Made by a program: the position numbers and the translations under genes
Part shown: piece by piece, positions 20,717 to 29,866 of the stretch
Layout of the letters: the number at the start of each line of letters is the position of its first letter
Position numbering within the stretch: position 1 is the stretch's first letter
Notes under the pieces: model-generated
What the model was told of the DNA's origin: nothing
What the model saw: the letters and a program-made list of their open reading frames with translations, nothing else
Databases searched by the model: none
Source of the DNA: Pseudomonas oryzagri
Lineage (GTDB): Bacteria; Pseudomonadota; Gammaproteobacteria; Pseudomonadales; Pseudomonadaceae
Direction: 5' to 3'
DNA: 64,000 nt
Assembly: GCF_020831405.1 (NCBI RefSeq)
Contig: NZ_JAJHPU010000003.1
Coordinates: forward strand, 62,001 to 126,000

Positions 20717-20738
20717 TCCGGTAGCTGATCCGCACGCC

Positions 20739-20764
20739 AAACGCCGCGACTCGTCGCGGCGTTT
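20739..20764. terminator. Terminator between convergent speC and Sel1 gene
   Basis: AAACGCCGCGA / TCGCGGCGTTT hairpin with flanking A and T residues, usable from both strands. Confidence 0.8.
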
Positions 20765-20783
20765 GCGTTTCTGCGGGCGGGTT

Positions 20784-21554
20784 TTACGCCGGCACGCCCT
20801 CGGCGGCCTCCAGCTCGGCGCAGCGCTGCGCGTAGGCGGCGGCGATGTCGGCGAGCGGGACGAGGGCGGCGCGCTGCAGCTCCTCGCCGGCCTTGCGCAG
20901 GAACTTCAGGTGGCCGAGTTGGAGAGCGGCGAGCAGCCAGTGGCGCGCCTCGTCCAGGCGGCCCAGGCCGAGCAGCACGGTGGCGTAGCTGAACTGGCCG
21001 CGGAAGTCGCCGGCCTCGGCCGAGCGCCGGTACCAGACCAGCGCCGTTTGCGCGTCGGCAGGCACCACGCGGCCTTCCTCGTGATAGCGGCCGACCAGGT
21101 TCATCGACTTGGCATGGCCCAGCTCGGCGGCGCGCCGGTACCAGGCCAGCGCCCGGGTCTCGTCCGTCGCCAGGCCGCGGCCGGTGGCCAGCAGGTTGGC
21201 GTAGTTGTACATGCCCCAGTCGAGGCCGCGCTCGGCGGCCGCGCGGTAGTGGCGGGCGGCGGCCGCCAGGTCGACGGCGCCCCCCCAGCCGTGTTCGAGG
21301 CAGCGGCCGAGCATGTTGTCGGCCATGGCGTGGCCGCGGCCGGCGGCGATGGCGAACCAGGTTCGCGCCAGCGCCGGGTCGCGGGCGATGCCGCGGCCGT
21401 CGAGCAGCGCCTGGCCGAGCAGGGCCTGGGCTTCCGCCTCGCCGGCCTCGGCGGCGACCAGCAGCCAGCGCGTCACCTGGCGCGGGTCATCGGCGAGGTT
21501 GCGGGCCAGCTGTTCGGCGTCGAGGATCTCGCGACGCTGCAGGATATGGCTCAT
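20784..21554 (-). CDS. Sel1-repeat protein of the piu locus
   Basis: Soluble protein of 256 residues built from helical Sel1 (TPR-like) repeats: at least five copies with the AxxGxxxAxxxLGxxLxxGxG pattern, for example AEAQALLGQALLDGRGIARD, ADNMLGRCLEHGWG, MYNYANLLATGRG and SMNLVGRYHEEGRVV. Such proteins act as adaptors for partner proteins. It begins eight bases after the piuC stop on the same strand, so it is part of the piuC transcript, the arrangement also found in P. aeruginosa (from memory). The exact partner is not known. Confidence 0.88.
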   Translation of the reverse strand: MSHILQRREILDAEQLARNLADDPRQVTRWLLVAAEAGEAEAQALLGQALLDGRGIARDPALARTWFAIAAGRGHAMADNMLGRCLEHGWGGAVDLAAAARHYRAAAERGLDWGMYNYANLLATGRGLATDETRALAWYRRAAELGHAKSMNLVGRYHEEGRVVPADAQTALVWYRRSAEAGDFRGQFSYATVLLGLGRLDEARHWLLAALQLGHLKFLRKAGEELQRAALVPLADIAAAYAQRCAELEAAEGVPA

Positions 21555-21562
21555 CGACGCAC

Positions 21563-22243
21563 TCAGACTTCGACCCAGCGGCGCAGCAGGTTGTGGTAGT
21601 TGCCGGTCAGGCGCACCAGCGCCGGATGCTCGGGCACGTCGCGGGTCAGGCTCTGGATCGCCTGGTCCATCTCGAACAGCAGGGCGCGCTGGGCGTCCTC
21701 GCGCACCAGGCTCTGCGTCCAGAAGAACGAGGCGATGCGTGCGCCGCGGGTCACCGGCTCCACCTTGTGGATGCTGGTCGAGGGATAGAGCACCAGGTCG
21801 CCGGCCGGCAGCTTGACCCGCTGGCTGCCGTAGGTGTCCTCGATCACCAGCTCGCCGCCGTCGTACTCGTCGGGATCGCTGAAGAACAGCGTCGAGGACA
21901 GGTCGGTGCGCACCCGTTCGGCGCTGTTGCGCACCTGGCGCACGGCGTTGTCGACGTGGAAGTCGAAGTGGCCGCCGGCGGTGTAGCAGTTGAACAGCGG
22001 CGGGAACACCTTGTTGGGCAGCGCGGCGGACATGAACAGCGGGTGTTGCCACAGGCGCGCCAGCATGGCCTCGCTGATCTCGCGGGCCAGCGGGTCGTCC
22101 TCGGCCAGCTGCAGGTTGTGCTTGGCCTTGGCCGACTGATAACCGGCGGTCAGTTTGCCGTCCAGCCAATTGGCTTCGTCCAGCGCCTGGCGAATACGGC
22201 GCACTTCGTCGCGAGTGAACACACCGGGGACATGTAGCAGCAT
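21563..22243 (-). CDS. piuC: Fe(II)/2-oxoglutarate-dependent dioxygenase PiuC
   Basis: PKHD-type hydroxylase of 226 residues encoded beside the TonB receptor PiuA. The iron triad is visible: His96 and Asp98 (FHVDNA) and His159 (SIHKV), with Arg169 for 2-oxoglutarate. The start at 22243 ([10 protein letters not shown]) follows GGAGGCCAGC and gives the length known for the family; an upstream frame adds 31 unsupported residues. The divergent receptor gene and the Fur-like site between them indicate induction under iron shortage. Substrate unknown; loss changes siderophore-antibiotic uptake in Pseudomonas. Confidence 0.93.
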   Translation of the reverse strand: MLLHVPGVFTRDEVRRIRQALDEANWLDGKLTAGYQSAKAKHNLQLAEDDPLAREISEAMLARLWQHPLFMSAALPNKVFPPLFNCYTAGGHFDFHVDNAVRQVRNSAERVRTDLSSTLFFSDPDEYDGGELVIEDTYGSQRVKLPAGDLVLYPSTSIHKVEPVTRGARIASFFWTQSLVREDAQRALLFEMDQAIQSLTRDVPEHPALVRLTGNYHNLLRRWVEV

Positions 22244-22277
22244 GCTGGCCTCCGCAGCCCAATGACAAATACACACT

Positions 22278-22296
22278 AAATGAAAGTGATTCGCAT
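22278..22296. promoter_or_regulatory. Fur-box-like site between piuC and piuA
   Basis: On the minus strand the bases read ATGCGAATCACTTTCATTT, 16 of 19 matches to the common Fur-type pattern ATGAGAATCATTATCATTT; the 7-1-7 core at 22281-22295 matches 11 of 15. It sits 35 bases upstream of piuC and 131 upstream of piuA, a good position for iron repression of both. Confidence 0.65.
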
Positions 22297-22426
22297 CCGA
22301 TGATAGCGGGCGAATGCAAGCGAGGCTAGTGTGCATCCGCCATTACTTTTCTGTTGCTATCAAGAATATTTCTCGTTTAGAGTGCGTGCCATAACAGCAC
22401 AAACAGACTTTCCGCAGGGGGAAATC

Positions 22427-24694
22427 ATGACGCGCACCATCGAACGGCCGGCCGCAGCGCCGCGTGTACTGGCTTCGGCAATCGGCGCCGTGACGGCGTT
22501 TTCCGCAGTGAACTGGGCCCACGCCGAGGAAGGCGAGGCGCTCAAGCTGGATGCGGTGAGCGTGGTCGACGCCCAAGAAGAAGAGAGCTACAAGGCCGAG
22601 TCCGCGTCGAAGAAGTACACCGCGCCGCTGCGCGAAACCCCCAAGTCGGTGACCGTGATTCCCCAGCAGGTGATCAAGGACACCGGTGCGTTGACCCTGA
22701 CCGACGCCCTGCGCACCACCTCGGGCATCACCTTCGGCGCCGGCGAGGGTGGCAACCCGGCCGGCGACCGGCCGATCATCCGCGGCTTCAACGCCGAGAG
22801 CGACATCTTCATCGACGGTCTGCGCGACGTCGCCTCGCAGACCCGCGAGATGTTCAACATCGAGCAGGTGGAAGTCAGCAAGGGTCCGGGTTCGGCCTAC
22901 ACCGGCGCCGGCTCCACCGGCGGCAGCCTCAACCTGATCACCAAGACCGCCAAGCGCGACACCTTCCTCGATCTCAGCCAGACCTTCGGTTCCGACCAGA
23001 CCAACCGCACCACCCTGGACGGCAACTACCAGTTCAGCGACAACGTCGCCGGCCGCCTGAACCTGATGAAGCACGACGCCAACGTCGCCGGCCGCGACGG
23101 CGTCGACGTCAGCCGCTGGGGCGTGGCGCCGAGCATCACCTTCGGCTTCGACACCCCGACCCGCGCCACCCTCTCGTACTACCACCTGGAAACCGACGAC
23201 GTCCCGGACTACGGCCTGCCGCTGACCGACGCCACCACCGCCACTTCGGTGCGCGAGCCGGTGAGCGTCGACAAGAGCAACTTCTACGGCCTGAGCGATC
23301 GCGACTATCGCGAGAGCACCACCGACTCCGGTACCTTCAAGCTCGAGCACGATCTCAACGACAGCCTGACCCTGTCCAACACCACCCGCCTGGTGCGCAC
23401 CACCCTCGACTACATCGTCACCACGCCGAACGACTCGCGTACCGGCAACCTGTCGCAGGGCCTGGTGTCGCGTTCGCCGAAGAGCCGCAACTCCACTTCC
23501 GAAGGCTGGATCAACCAGACCGACCTGAAGGCGCTGTTCAATACCGGCAGCATCGAGCACACCCTGGTGACCGGCGTGGAAGCCAGCCGCGAAGAGGTGC
23601 ACAACCGCGCCTACTTCATCACCCAGGGCACCTCGGGCACCACCTGCTCCGCCGCCCACGTGGCCACCGGCGACTGCACCAGCCTGGCCAATCCGGCCTA
23701 CAACGGCAGCTGGACCGGCACCGTGGTCGACAGCAACGCCTTCACCGACACCGATACCGACAGCCTGTCCGCCTACGTCTTCGACACCCTCAAGTTCAAC
23801 GAGCAGTGGTCGCTGAACGCCGGCGTGCGCTACGACGACTTCGAGACCGAGGCCAGCGGCCTGACCGTCGCCAGCGGCACCAATAACGTCAACGGCGTGA
23901 CCGACCTGGAGAACAAGAGCCACTTCTGGAACTACCAGCTGGGTCTGGTGTTCAACCCGCTGCCCAACGGCAGCGTCTACGCCGCCTGGTCGACCTCCAG
24001 CAACCCGGTCGGCGAGACCTCCGGCGAGGGCGGCAGCAACGTCGCCGTGGCCACCGAGAGCCTCGAGCCGGAGCGCAACCGCAACTACGAAATCGGCACC
24101 AAGTGGGACTTCTTCGACGCGCGCCTGGGCCTGAACGCCGCCATCTTCCGCACCGAGAAGACCAACGCCCGCGTGCTCGAGGCCGACGGCACCACCAGCA
24201 ACATCGGCGAGACCCGCGTCGACGGCTTCGAGGTGGGCGTCAGCGGCCAGATCACGCCGAAGTGGAACGCCTTCGCCAGCTACACCTACCTCGACGGCGA
24301 AGTGGTCGACAGCGGCCGCGTGGACGTCGACGCGCGCCCGGGCAACGCCAACGTCAACAACGTGGTCGGCGGCGCCAATGGCAACGACATTCCGAGCACC
24401 CCGGAGAACAGCTTCAGCCTCTGGACCACCTACATGTTGACCCCGAACCTGACCATCGGTGGTGGCGCCAACTACGTGGACTCGCGCTTCGGCGACGTCA
24501 CCAACACCATCGAGGTGCCGTCCTACTGGCGCTACGACGCCATGGCGGCCTACAAGGTCAGCAAGAACCTCGACCTGCAGCTCAACGTGCAGAACCTGAC
24601 CGACGAGCGCTACTTCGACCAGGTCTACTCCAACCACATGGCCCACGTGGCGCCGGGGCGCACCGCGCTGCTCAGCACCAACTTCCACTTCTAA
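22427..24694 (+). CDS. piuA: TonB-dependent siderophore receptor PiuA (Fiu type)
   Basis: Outer-membrane receptor of 755 residues for ferric catechol-type siderophores, energised by TonB-ExbBD. Signal peptide about 1-34 (ending AHA|EE), a TonB box-like stretch (LKLDAVSVVDA), the plug domain (about 60-165: SVTVIPQQVIKDTGALTLTD, RPIIRGF, VEVSKGPGSAYTGAGSTGG), then a 22-strand barrel ending in the C-terminal Phe (STNFHF) that BAM recognises. GTG/ATG choice is clear: ATG 22427 follows AGGGGGAAATC. Divergent from piuC with the Fur-like site between; siderophore-conjugated beta-lactams use this receptor class. Confidence 0.94.
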   Translation: MTRTIERPAAAPRVLASAIGAVTAFSAVNWAHAEEGEALKLDAVSVVDAQEEESYKAESASKKYTAPLRETPKSVTVIPQQVIKDTGALTLTDALRTTSGITFGAGEGGNPAGDRPIIRGFNAESDIFIDGLRDVASQTREMFNIEQVEVSKGPGSAYTGAGSTGGSLNLITKTAKRDTFLDLSQTFGSDQTNRTTLDGNYQFSDNVAGRLNLMKHDANVAGRDGVDVSRWGVAPSITFGFDTPTRATLSYYHLETDDVPDYGLPLTDATTATSVREPVSVDKSNFYGLSDRDYRESTTDSGTFKLEHDLNDSLTLSNTTRLVRTTLDYIVTTPNDSRTGNLSQGLVSRSPKSRNSTSEGWINQTDLKALFNTGSIEHTLVTGVEASREEVHNRAYFITQGTSGTTCSAAHVATGDCTSLANPAYNGSWTGTVVDSNAFTDTDTDSLSAYVFDTLKFNEQWSLNAGVRYDDFETEASGLTVASGTNNVNGVTDLENKSHFWNYQLGLVFNPLPNGSVYAAWSTSSNPVGETSGEGGSNVAVATESLEPERNRNYEIGTKWDFFDARLGLNAAIFRTEKTNARVLEADGTTSNIGETRVDGFEVGVSGQITPKWNAFASYTYLDGEVVDSGRVDVDARPGNANVNNVVGGANGNDIPSTPENSFSLWTTYMLTPNLTIGGGANYVDSRFGDVTNTIEVPSYWRYDAMAAYKVSKNLDLQLNVQNLTDERYFDQVYSNHMAHVAPGRTALLSTNFHF

Positions 24695-24712
24695 GCGAAG
24701 TGCGCCGACTAG

Positions 24713-24733
24713 GGCCGCCTGCGGGCGGCCTTT
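24713..24733 (+). terminator. Terminator after piuA
   Basis: GGCCGCC / GGCGGCC stem with a four-base loop, then TTTGT, 18 bases after the piuA stop. Confidence 0.65.
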
Positions 24734-24908
24734 GTCTGTCCGCCGCCGGCGTGTCGGCGGCGGGTAAAGGTTGGGTAAAACCGGTTTGTTGCAAATGTTT
24801 CTCGAATAAAATCGTTTCGCACCGCCGGGACGGCGGTGCGATGCGGTTGTCGACCGCATCCCAATCCAATTGCGCCGCAGTTGCGGCATAGCGAGCAGGT
24901 GATCCCAG

Positions 24909-27296
24909 GTGGTCAAGAAAATCCTCTTCCAGCTGCACTGGCTGCTGGGCATCAGCGCCGGGCTGGTGCTGGCGCTGATGGGCGTGACCGGCGCCAGCCT
25001 GTCCTACCAGGACGAGCTGCTGCGCCTGGTCAATCCCGGGGTGATGAGCGTCGAGCCGGCGGTCGGCGCCCGGCCGCTGAGTCCGGATGCGCTGGTGGTG
25101 CGTATCGGCGAGCAGTTGCCCGAACGCCAGGTGCTCGGCCTGAGCTTCTCGGCCGACGCGCTGGAGGCGGTCAAGGTCAACGTCAGCGGCGGCGGGCCGC
25201 GCGGCGAGAACCTCTACGCCGATCCCTACAATGGCGAGGTGCTCGGTGCGGCGCGCGGCGCCGACTTCTTCCAGTTCATGATGCAGCTGCACCGCTGGCT
25301 GGCCATCGGCGACGCCGGCAAGCCGATCACCGGCGCGGCGACCCTGGCGCTGGTGTTCCTCTGCCTGTCCGGCCTGTACCTGCGCTGGCCGCGCAAGGCC
25401 GGCAACTGGCGCGCCTGGCTGACCCTCGACTGGCGGCGCACGGGACGCGGCTTCCTCTGGGACCTGCACGCGGTGGCCGGCACCTGGGTGCTGCTCGCCT
25501 ATCTGCTGGCGGCGCTGACCGGGCTGTACTGGTCCTACGACTGGTACCGCGAAGGCGTGCACGCCCTGGCCGGCGAGCCGGCGCCGCAGAAGGGCGGACC
25601 GGGCGGACGGCGCGGACCGCCGCCGCAGAGGCAGGCACAGGCCGAGGCGCCGCGCGCGCCGGTGAGCATCGACCATCTGTGGACGGCCTTCCGCCAGGAG
25701 GTCCGCGACGACTACCGGCTGGCCAACCTGCGCCTGCCCGAGCGAGCCGGCCAGCCCCTGCAGGTGATGTACCTGCCGGAGGCCGCCGAGCATTCGCGCG
25801 CCTTCAACCGCGTGAGCCTGGAGGCCGCCAGCGGCAAGGTCTTGCAGCACGAGCGCTACGCCGACAAGAGCGGCGTGCAGCAGCTGCTGGCCAGCGTCTA
25901 CCCGCTGCACACCGGCGACTACTTCGGCCAGCCCGGGCGCATCCTCATGCTGCTGGCCAGCCTGTGCATGCCGCTGTTCTTCATTACCGGCTGGCAGCTC
26001 TACCTGGATCGGCGTCGTTCGCGCCGCGCCGCCCGCGCCGGGCGCCTGGCCTTGACCGGGCAGGACGGCAGCGGCCGGCCCTGGCTGATCGGCTTCGCCA
26101 GTCAGAACGGCTTCGCCGAGCGGCTGGCCTGGCAGACCGCCGGCCAGCTGCAGGCCGCCGGCGCCGTCGTGCAGGTGCGCTCGCTGGCCCAGCTCGACGC
26201 GCAGGCGCTGCGCGGTGCCGAGCGCGCGCTGTTCGTGGTCAGCACCTTCGGCGACGGCGAGGCGCCGGACAGCGCGCGCGGCTTCGTGCGCCGCGTGCTG
26301 GCCGGCGAGTTCGACCTGCGCCATCTCGAATACGCCCTGCTCGGTCTGGGCGATCGTCAGTACCAGCGCTTCTGCGGTTTTGGCCGCCAGTTGCACGACT
26401 GGCTGCAAGGCCAGGGCGCGCGCAGTCTGTTCTCCCCGGTGGAGGTGGACAACGGCGACCACTCGGCGCTGCAGCGCTGGCGCGTCCTGCTCGGCGAGCT
26501 GACCGGCCACGCGCCGCAGCACGAGGCCGAGTCCGCCGGCCAGGACGGCTTCGCCGCCTGGACGCTGCGCGACAAGCAGTGCCTCAACCCCACCAGCAGC
26601 GCCGCGCCGGTCTGGCGTCTGGCCTTCGACGTGCCGGCCGGGCAGCGCTGGGAAGCCGGCGACCTGGTGGACATCCTGCCGCCGCAGGCGGGTGCGCAAC
26701 CGCGCAGCTACTCGATCGCCTCGCTAGCCGAGGACGGCGTGCTGGAAATCATCGTGCGCCTGCACCGGCAGGCCGACGGCAGCCTGGGGCTGTGTTCCGG
26801 CTGGCTGTGCGATGAGCTGGCCGAGGGCACCACGGCATCGCTGCGCCTGCGCCGCAACGCCGGCTTCCAGCTGGCGGACGACGACCGGCCGCTGCTGCTG
26901 ATCGGCAACGGCACCGGCCTGGCCAGTCTGCGCAGCCTGCTGCGCGAGCGCGCCCGACGTGGCCAGCCGCGCAACTGGCTGCTGTTCGGCGAGCGCTCCG
27001 CCGCCCACGACTTCCTGTGCCGCGACGAGCTGCTGGCCTGGCAGGCCGGCGGCCATCTGCAGCGCCTCGACCTGGCGTTCTCCCGCGACCAGGCCGAGAA
27101 GGTCTACGTGCAGGACCGTCTGCGCGCGGCGGCCGACGAGCTGCGCGCCTGGCTGGACGCCGGCGCCGCCATCTACGTGTGCGGCAGCCTCAAGGGCATG
27201 GGCGAGGGGGTCGAGGCCGTGCTGCGCGAGCTGCTCGGTACGGCGGCGCTGGACGAGCTGCAGGAAGCCGGGCGCTACCGGCGCGATCTGTACTGA
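24909..27296 (+). CDS. PepSY-flavodoxin-FAD reductase fusion (sulfite reductase-like flavoprotein)
   Basis: Inner-membrane three-part flavoprotein of 795 residues, probably a ferric-siderophore or other periplasm-linked reductase. Residues 1-380 are a PepSY-associated region with four membrane helices (about 10-30, 140-160, 190-212, 348-368); 391-535 form a flavodoxin domain (LIGFASQNGFAERLA, VSTFGDGEAPD, LGLGDRQYQRFCGFG); 545-795 form an FAD and NADPH reductase module (RSYSIAS for FAD, IGNGTGLASL and YVCGSLKGMGEGV for NADPH). GTG start after AGGTGATCCCAG. It lies downstream of piuA, as in P. aeruginosa (from memory), behind a terminator, and so may have its own iron control; I see no strong Fur site in the 214-base gap. 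Confidence 0.9.
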   Translation: MVKKILFQLHWLLGISAGLVLALMGVTGASLSYQDELLRLVNPGVMSVEPAVGARPLSPDALVVRIGEQLPERQVLGLSFSADALEAVKVNVSGGGPRGENLYADPYNGEVLGAARGADFFQFMMQLHRWLAIGDAGKPITGAATLALVFLCLSGLYLRWPRKAGNWRAWLTLDWRRTGRGFLWDLHAVAGTWVLLAYLLAALTGLYWSYDWYREGVHALAGEPAPQKGGPGGRRGPPPQRQAQAEAPRAPVSIDHLWTAFRQEVRDDYRLANLRLPERAGQPLQVMYLPEAAEHSRAFNRVSLEAASGKVLQHERYADKSGVQQLLASVYPLHTGDYFGQPGRILMLLASLCMPLFFITGWQLYLDRRRSRRAARAGRLALTGQDGSGRPWLIGFASQNGFAERLAWQTAGQLQAAGAVVQVRSLAQLDAQALRGAERALFVVSTFGDGEAPDSARGFVRRVLAGEFDLRHLEYALLGLGDRQYQRFCGFGRQLHDWLQGQGARSLFSPVEVDNGDHSALQRWRVLLGELTGHAPQHEAESAGQDGFAAWTLRDKQCLNPTSSAAPVWRLAFDVPAGQRWEAGDLVDILPPQAGAQPRSYSIASLAEDGVLEIIVRLHRQADGSLGLCSGWLCDELAEGTTASLRLRRNAGFQLADDDRPLLLIGNGTGLASLRSLLRERARRGQPRNWLLFGERSAAHDFLCRDELLAWQAGGHLQRLDLAFSRDQAEKVYVQDRLRAAADELRAWLDAGAAIYVCGSLKGMGEGVEAVLRELLGTAALDELQEAGRYRRDLY

Positions 27297-27300
27297 AGCT

Positions 27301-27469
27301 TGGTGTGTTGGGCGACCGCCGATGGCCTAACCCAACCTACCGGAAGCTTGGAGGGGCGTAGGGTGGGTGAGGCCATCGGCCGTAACCCACCACCCGCCGG
27401 CAGGCCGGCAGTCGCGATGCCTGGCGGCATCGACGGTGGGTTACGCCGCAAGCGGCTAACCCTCCCTAC
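27301..27469. repeat. Cluster of three palindromic repeats (GGTGGGTTA family)
   Basis: Three related imperfect palindromes stand side by side: about 27301-27341 (TGTTGGGCGAC ... CCTAACCCAACCTACC), 27358-27391 (GTAGGGTGGGTGAGG ... CCGTAACCCACC) and 27435-27469 (GGTGGGTTACGCCGC ... GCTAACCCTCCCTAC). The last one runs into the xseA stop codon. They fill the space between two convergent genes and share their core with the element at 1994-2025. Confidence 0.65.
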
Positions 27470-28845
27470 AACGGCAGCTCCAGCGTGCCCGGCTCTTGTG
27501 CCTGCTCCTCGACACGCAGCGCCAGCTCCCCCTCATGTAGCTTCGCGGTCAGCCGCTGGCCCGGCGCGGTGTCGGCGGCGCGACTCACGGCGTGGCCGCG
27601 CTGGTCGAGGAGAATGCTGTAGCCACGGCCGAGGGTGGCCAGCGGGCTGACCACCTGCAGGGTCTGGGCGATGGCCTCGAGCTTCTGGCGGCGCTCGCGC
27701 AGGCCGCCGTGCATGGCGCGCGGCAGGCGCTCGGCGAGGTGCTCGATACGCTGGCGCAGCAACGCGAGCAGGCGCTCGGGATGCTGCGCGGCCAAACGGG
27801 TGTCCAGGCGCGCCAGGCGCTGGTGATCGCTGCGCAGCTGCTGGTTCATCGCCCGGCGCAGGCGCAGTTCCAGATCGTCGAGGCGCTGGGCCTGCTGGCG
27901 CAGGCGCTCGCCGGGATGACGCAGGCGTCGGCGCAGGCCGTCGAGCTGCAGCTGGCGGGCGGCCAGCAGGTGCTGGATGCGCAATTGCAGACGGCGCTGC
28001 AGGCCGTCGAGACGGCGCTGCAGGTCGCTGGAGTCGGGGGCGAGCAGTTCGGCGGCGGCCGAGGGCGTCGGCGCGCGCACGTCGGCGACGAAGTCGGCGA
28101 TGGTCACGTCGGTCTCGTGGCCCACCGCACTGACCACCGGCGTGGTGCAACCAGCGATGGCGCGCGCCACCGCCTCCTCGTTGAAGCACCACAGATCCTC
28201 CAGCGAGCCGCCGCCACGGGCGACGATCAACGCATCGAAGCCCTGGCGGTCGGCCAGCTCGATGGCGCGGACGATCTGCGCGGTAGCCTCACGGCCCTGC
28301 ACCGCGGTGGGCACCAGGGTCAGCTCCACCTGCGGCGCACGACGGCGGAACACGCTGACGATGTCGCGGATCACCGCGCCGCTCGGCGAGCTGACGATGC
28401 CGATGCGCCGCGGATGGGCCGGCAGCGCGCGCTTGCGCTCGGTGCTGAACAGTCCCTCGGCGGTCAGCCGCTCCTTGAGCGCCTCGAAGGCCAGGCGCAG
28501 CGCGCCGTCGCCGGCCGGCTCCACCGCGTCGAGGATCATCTGGTAGTCGCCGCGGCCTTCGAACAGCGAGACCCTGCCGCGCACCCGCACCGCCAGGCCG
28601 TCGCGCAGCGCCTGGCGCACGCGCGCGGCGCTGGAGCGGAACAGCGCGCAGCGCACCTGGGCGGCGGCGTCCTTGAGGGTGAAGTAGACGTGGCCCGAGG
28701 AGGGCCGCGCCAGGTTGGAAATCTCGCCCGCGACCCACACCTGCGGGAACACGTCCTCGAGCAGGTGGCGGGCGCGCTGGTTGAGTTGGCTGACGGTCAG
28801 CACCTCGCGATCGAGGCCGAGCCGTTGGAACGGGTCTGTGATCAT
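27466..28845 (-). CDS. xseA: Exodeoxyribonuclease VII large subunit
   Basis: Large subunit of the single-strand-specific exonuclease VII, working with XseB in repair and recombination. The 459-residue protein has an N-terminal OB fold (about 10-110: LTVSQLNQRARHLLED, SGHVYFTLKD), the catalytic core (RIGIVSSPSGAVIRDI, ARGGGSLEDLWCFNEE, SAVGHETDVTI) and a long coiled-coil stretch (about 290-410) that docks XseB. Start 28845 gives the same length as P. aeruginosa XseA from memory; an ATG three codons upstream is also possible. The small subunit gene is not in the window. Confidence 0.95.
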   Translation of the reverse strand: MITDPFQRLGLDREVLTVSQLNQRARHLLEDVFPQVWVAGEISNLARPSSGHVYFTLKDAAAQVRCALFRSSAARVRQALRDGLAVRVRGRVSLFEGRGDYQMILDAVEPAGDGALRLAFEALKERLTAEGLFSTERKRALPAHPRRIGIVSSPSGAVIRDIVSVFRRRAPQVELTLVPTAVQGREATAQIVRAIELADRQGFDALIVARGGGSLEDLWCFNEEAVARAIAGCTTPVVSAVGHETDVTIADFVADVRAPTPSAAAELLAPDSSDLQRRLDGLQRRLQLRIQHLLAARQLQLDGLRRRLRHPGERLRQQAQRLDDLELRLRRAMNQQLRSDHQRLARLDTRLAAQHPERLLALLRQRIEHLAERLPRAMHGGLRERRQKLEAIAQTLQVVSPLATLGRGYSILLDQRGHAVSRAADTAPGQRLTAKLHEGELALRVEEQAQEPGTLELPL

Positions 28846-28888
28846 GGCCGGCATGATAAGCCGGCAGCGCGGCGGGAGCGACAGGCGT

Positions 28889-29779
28889 TCAATCGTCGGC
28901 GAGCAGGCGGTCGAGCAGCCAGGCGGCGACCGGCCCCAGTTCGCGCTGGCGCGACCACACCGCGTCCACCGGCACCTGGCGGGGCCAGCCGTCGACAGCC
29001 AGTGTCTGCAGGCGACCGTTGCCGTAGTCGGCGACCAGCTGGCGCGGCAGCGCCGCCCAGCCGAAGCCGAGGGCGGCCATTTCCAGCAGCAGCAGATAGT
29101 CGGGGGCCGACCAGCAGCGCACGCCGCTATGCCCGTCGCTGCCCGGCAGCTCGCCGGCAGGTGTCGCGTCGGCGGCGACACTGCTCAGGCGCAACGCCCG
29201 CCAGCGCGCCAGCGCCTCGTTGCCGATCCGCGGCAGGTGGGCCAGCGGGTGGTCGCGGGCGACGAACAGGCCGAACTCGGCGCTGCGCGCCACGCCGGCG
29301 TGGGCGATGTCCGGCGGGTAAGTGGGCTGGGCGGCGAGCAGGCCGAGCTGGGCGCGGCCCTGGCTGACCAGGTCGAGCACGTCGGCGCGCTCGGCGATCA
29401 GGCATTCGAACTCCAGATCGGGGAAACGCTGGTCGAGTTCGAGCAGGCGCGCCTCGTACTGGCGCGGCTGGTAGGCGTCGGACAGGGCCAGGGTCAGGCG
29501 CGCTTCCTGGCCCTGCGCCAGGCGGGCGGCATGCCGCGTCAGGCGGTCGCCGGCGGCCAGCATCGCTTCGGCATGGGCCAGCAGGCTGGCGCCGGCCTCG
29601 GTCAGTTCGAGCCGGCGCGGACCGCGGCGGAACAGTTCGACGCCGAGGTCGATCTCCAGGCGCGCGACCGCCTCGCTGACGGTCGACTGGCTCTTGCCCA
29701 GGCGCCGCGCGGCCGCACTGAGCGAGCCGCTGGCGGCCGCGTGGGCGAAGGCCTGGAGGGCTTCGAGGGAGAGATTCAT
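28889..29779 (-). CDS. LysR-type transcriptional regulator
   Basis: DNA-binding regulator of 296 residues. The winged helix-turn-helix is at the N-terminus (ALQAFAHAAASGSLSAAARRLGKSQSTVSEAVARLE), followed by the linker and a periplasmic-binding-like effector domain (about 90-290). The start at 29779 (MNLSLEALQAF) is the usual LysR N-terminus. It is divergent from the PACE efflux gene with 87 bases between the two starts, the standard layout for a LysR protein controlling its neighbour. The effector is unknown. Confidence 0.9.
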   Translation of the reverse strand: MNLSLEALQAFAHAAASGSLSAAARRLGKSQSTVSEAVARLEIDLGVELFRRGPRRLELTEAGASLLAHAEAMLAAGDRLTRHAARLAQGQEARLTLALSDAYQPRQYEARLLELDQRFPDLEFECLIAERADVLDLVSQGRAQLGLLAAQPTYPPDIAHAGVARSAEFGLFVARDHPLAHLPRIGNEALARWRALRLSSVAADATPAGELPGSDGHSGVRCWSAPDYLLLLEMAALGFGWAALPRQLVADYGNGRLQTLAVDGWPRQVPVDAVWSRQRELGPVAAWLLDRLLADD

Positions 29780-29866
29780 ATCGGTTTCACCGATGGCAGC
29801 TGGCTTGTTGATGGCTGGATAACCGATGAGGATAGCGGCAGACGTTTTCGATCGCGAGGTCCCTCC

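Noticed and set aside
24780-24830. Fur box upstream of the PepSY-flavodoxin gene
   Set aside because: Best match (TGCAAATGTTTCTCG) is only 9 of 15 to the palindromic core.
22343-24952. Long minus-strand open frame opposite piuA
   Set aside because: Antisense shadow of a clear TonB receptor gene with Val/Gly/His-rich translation and no family resemblance.
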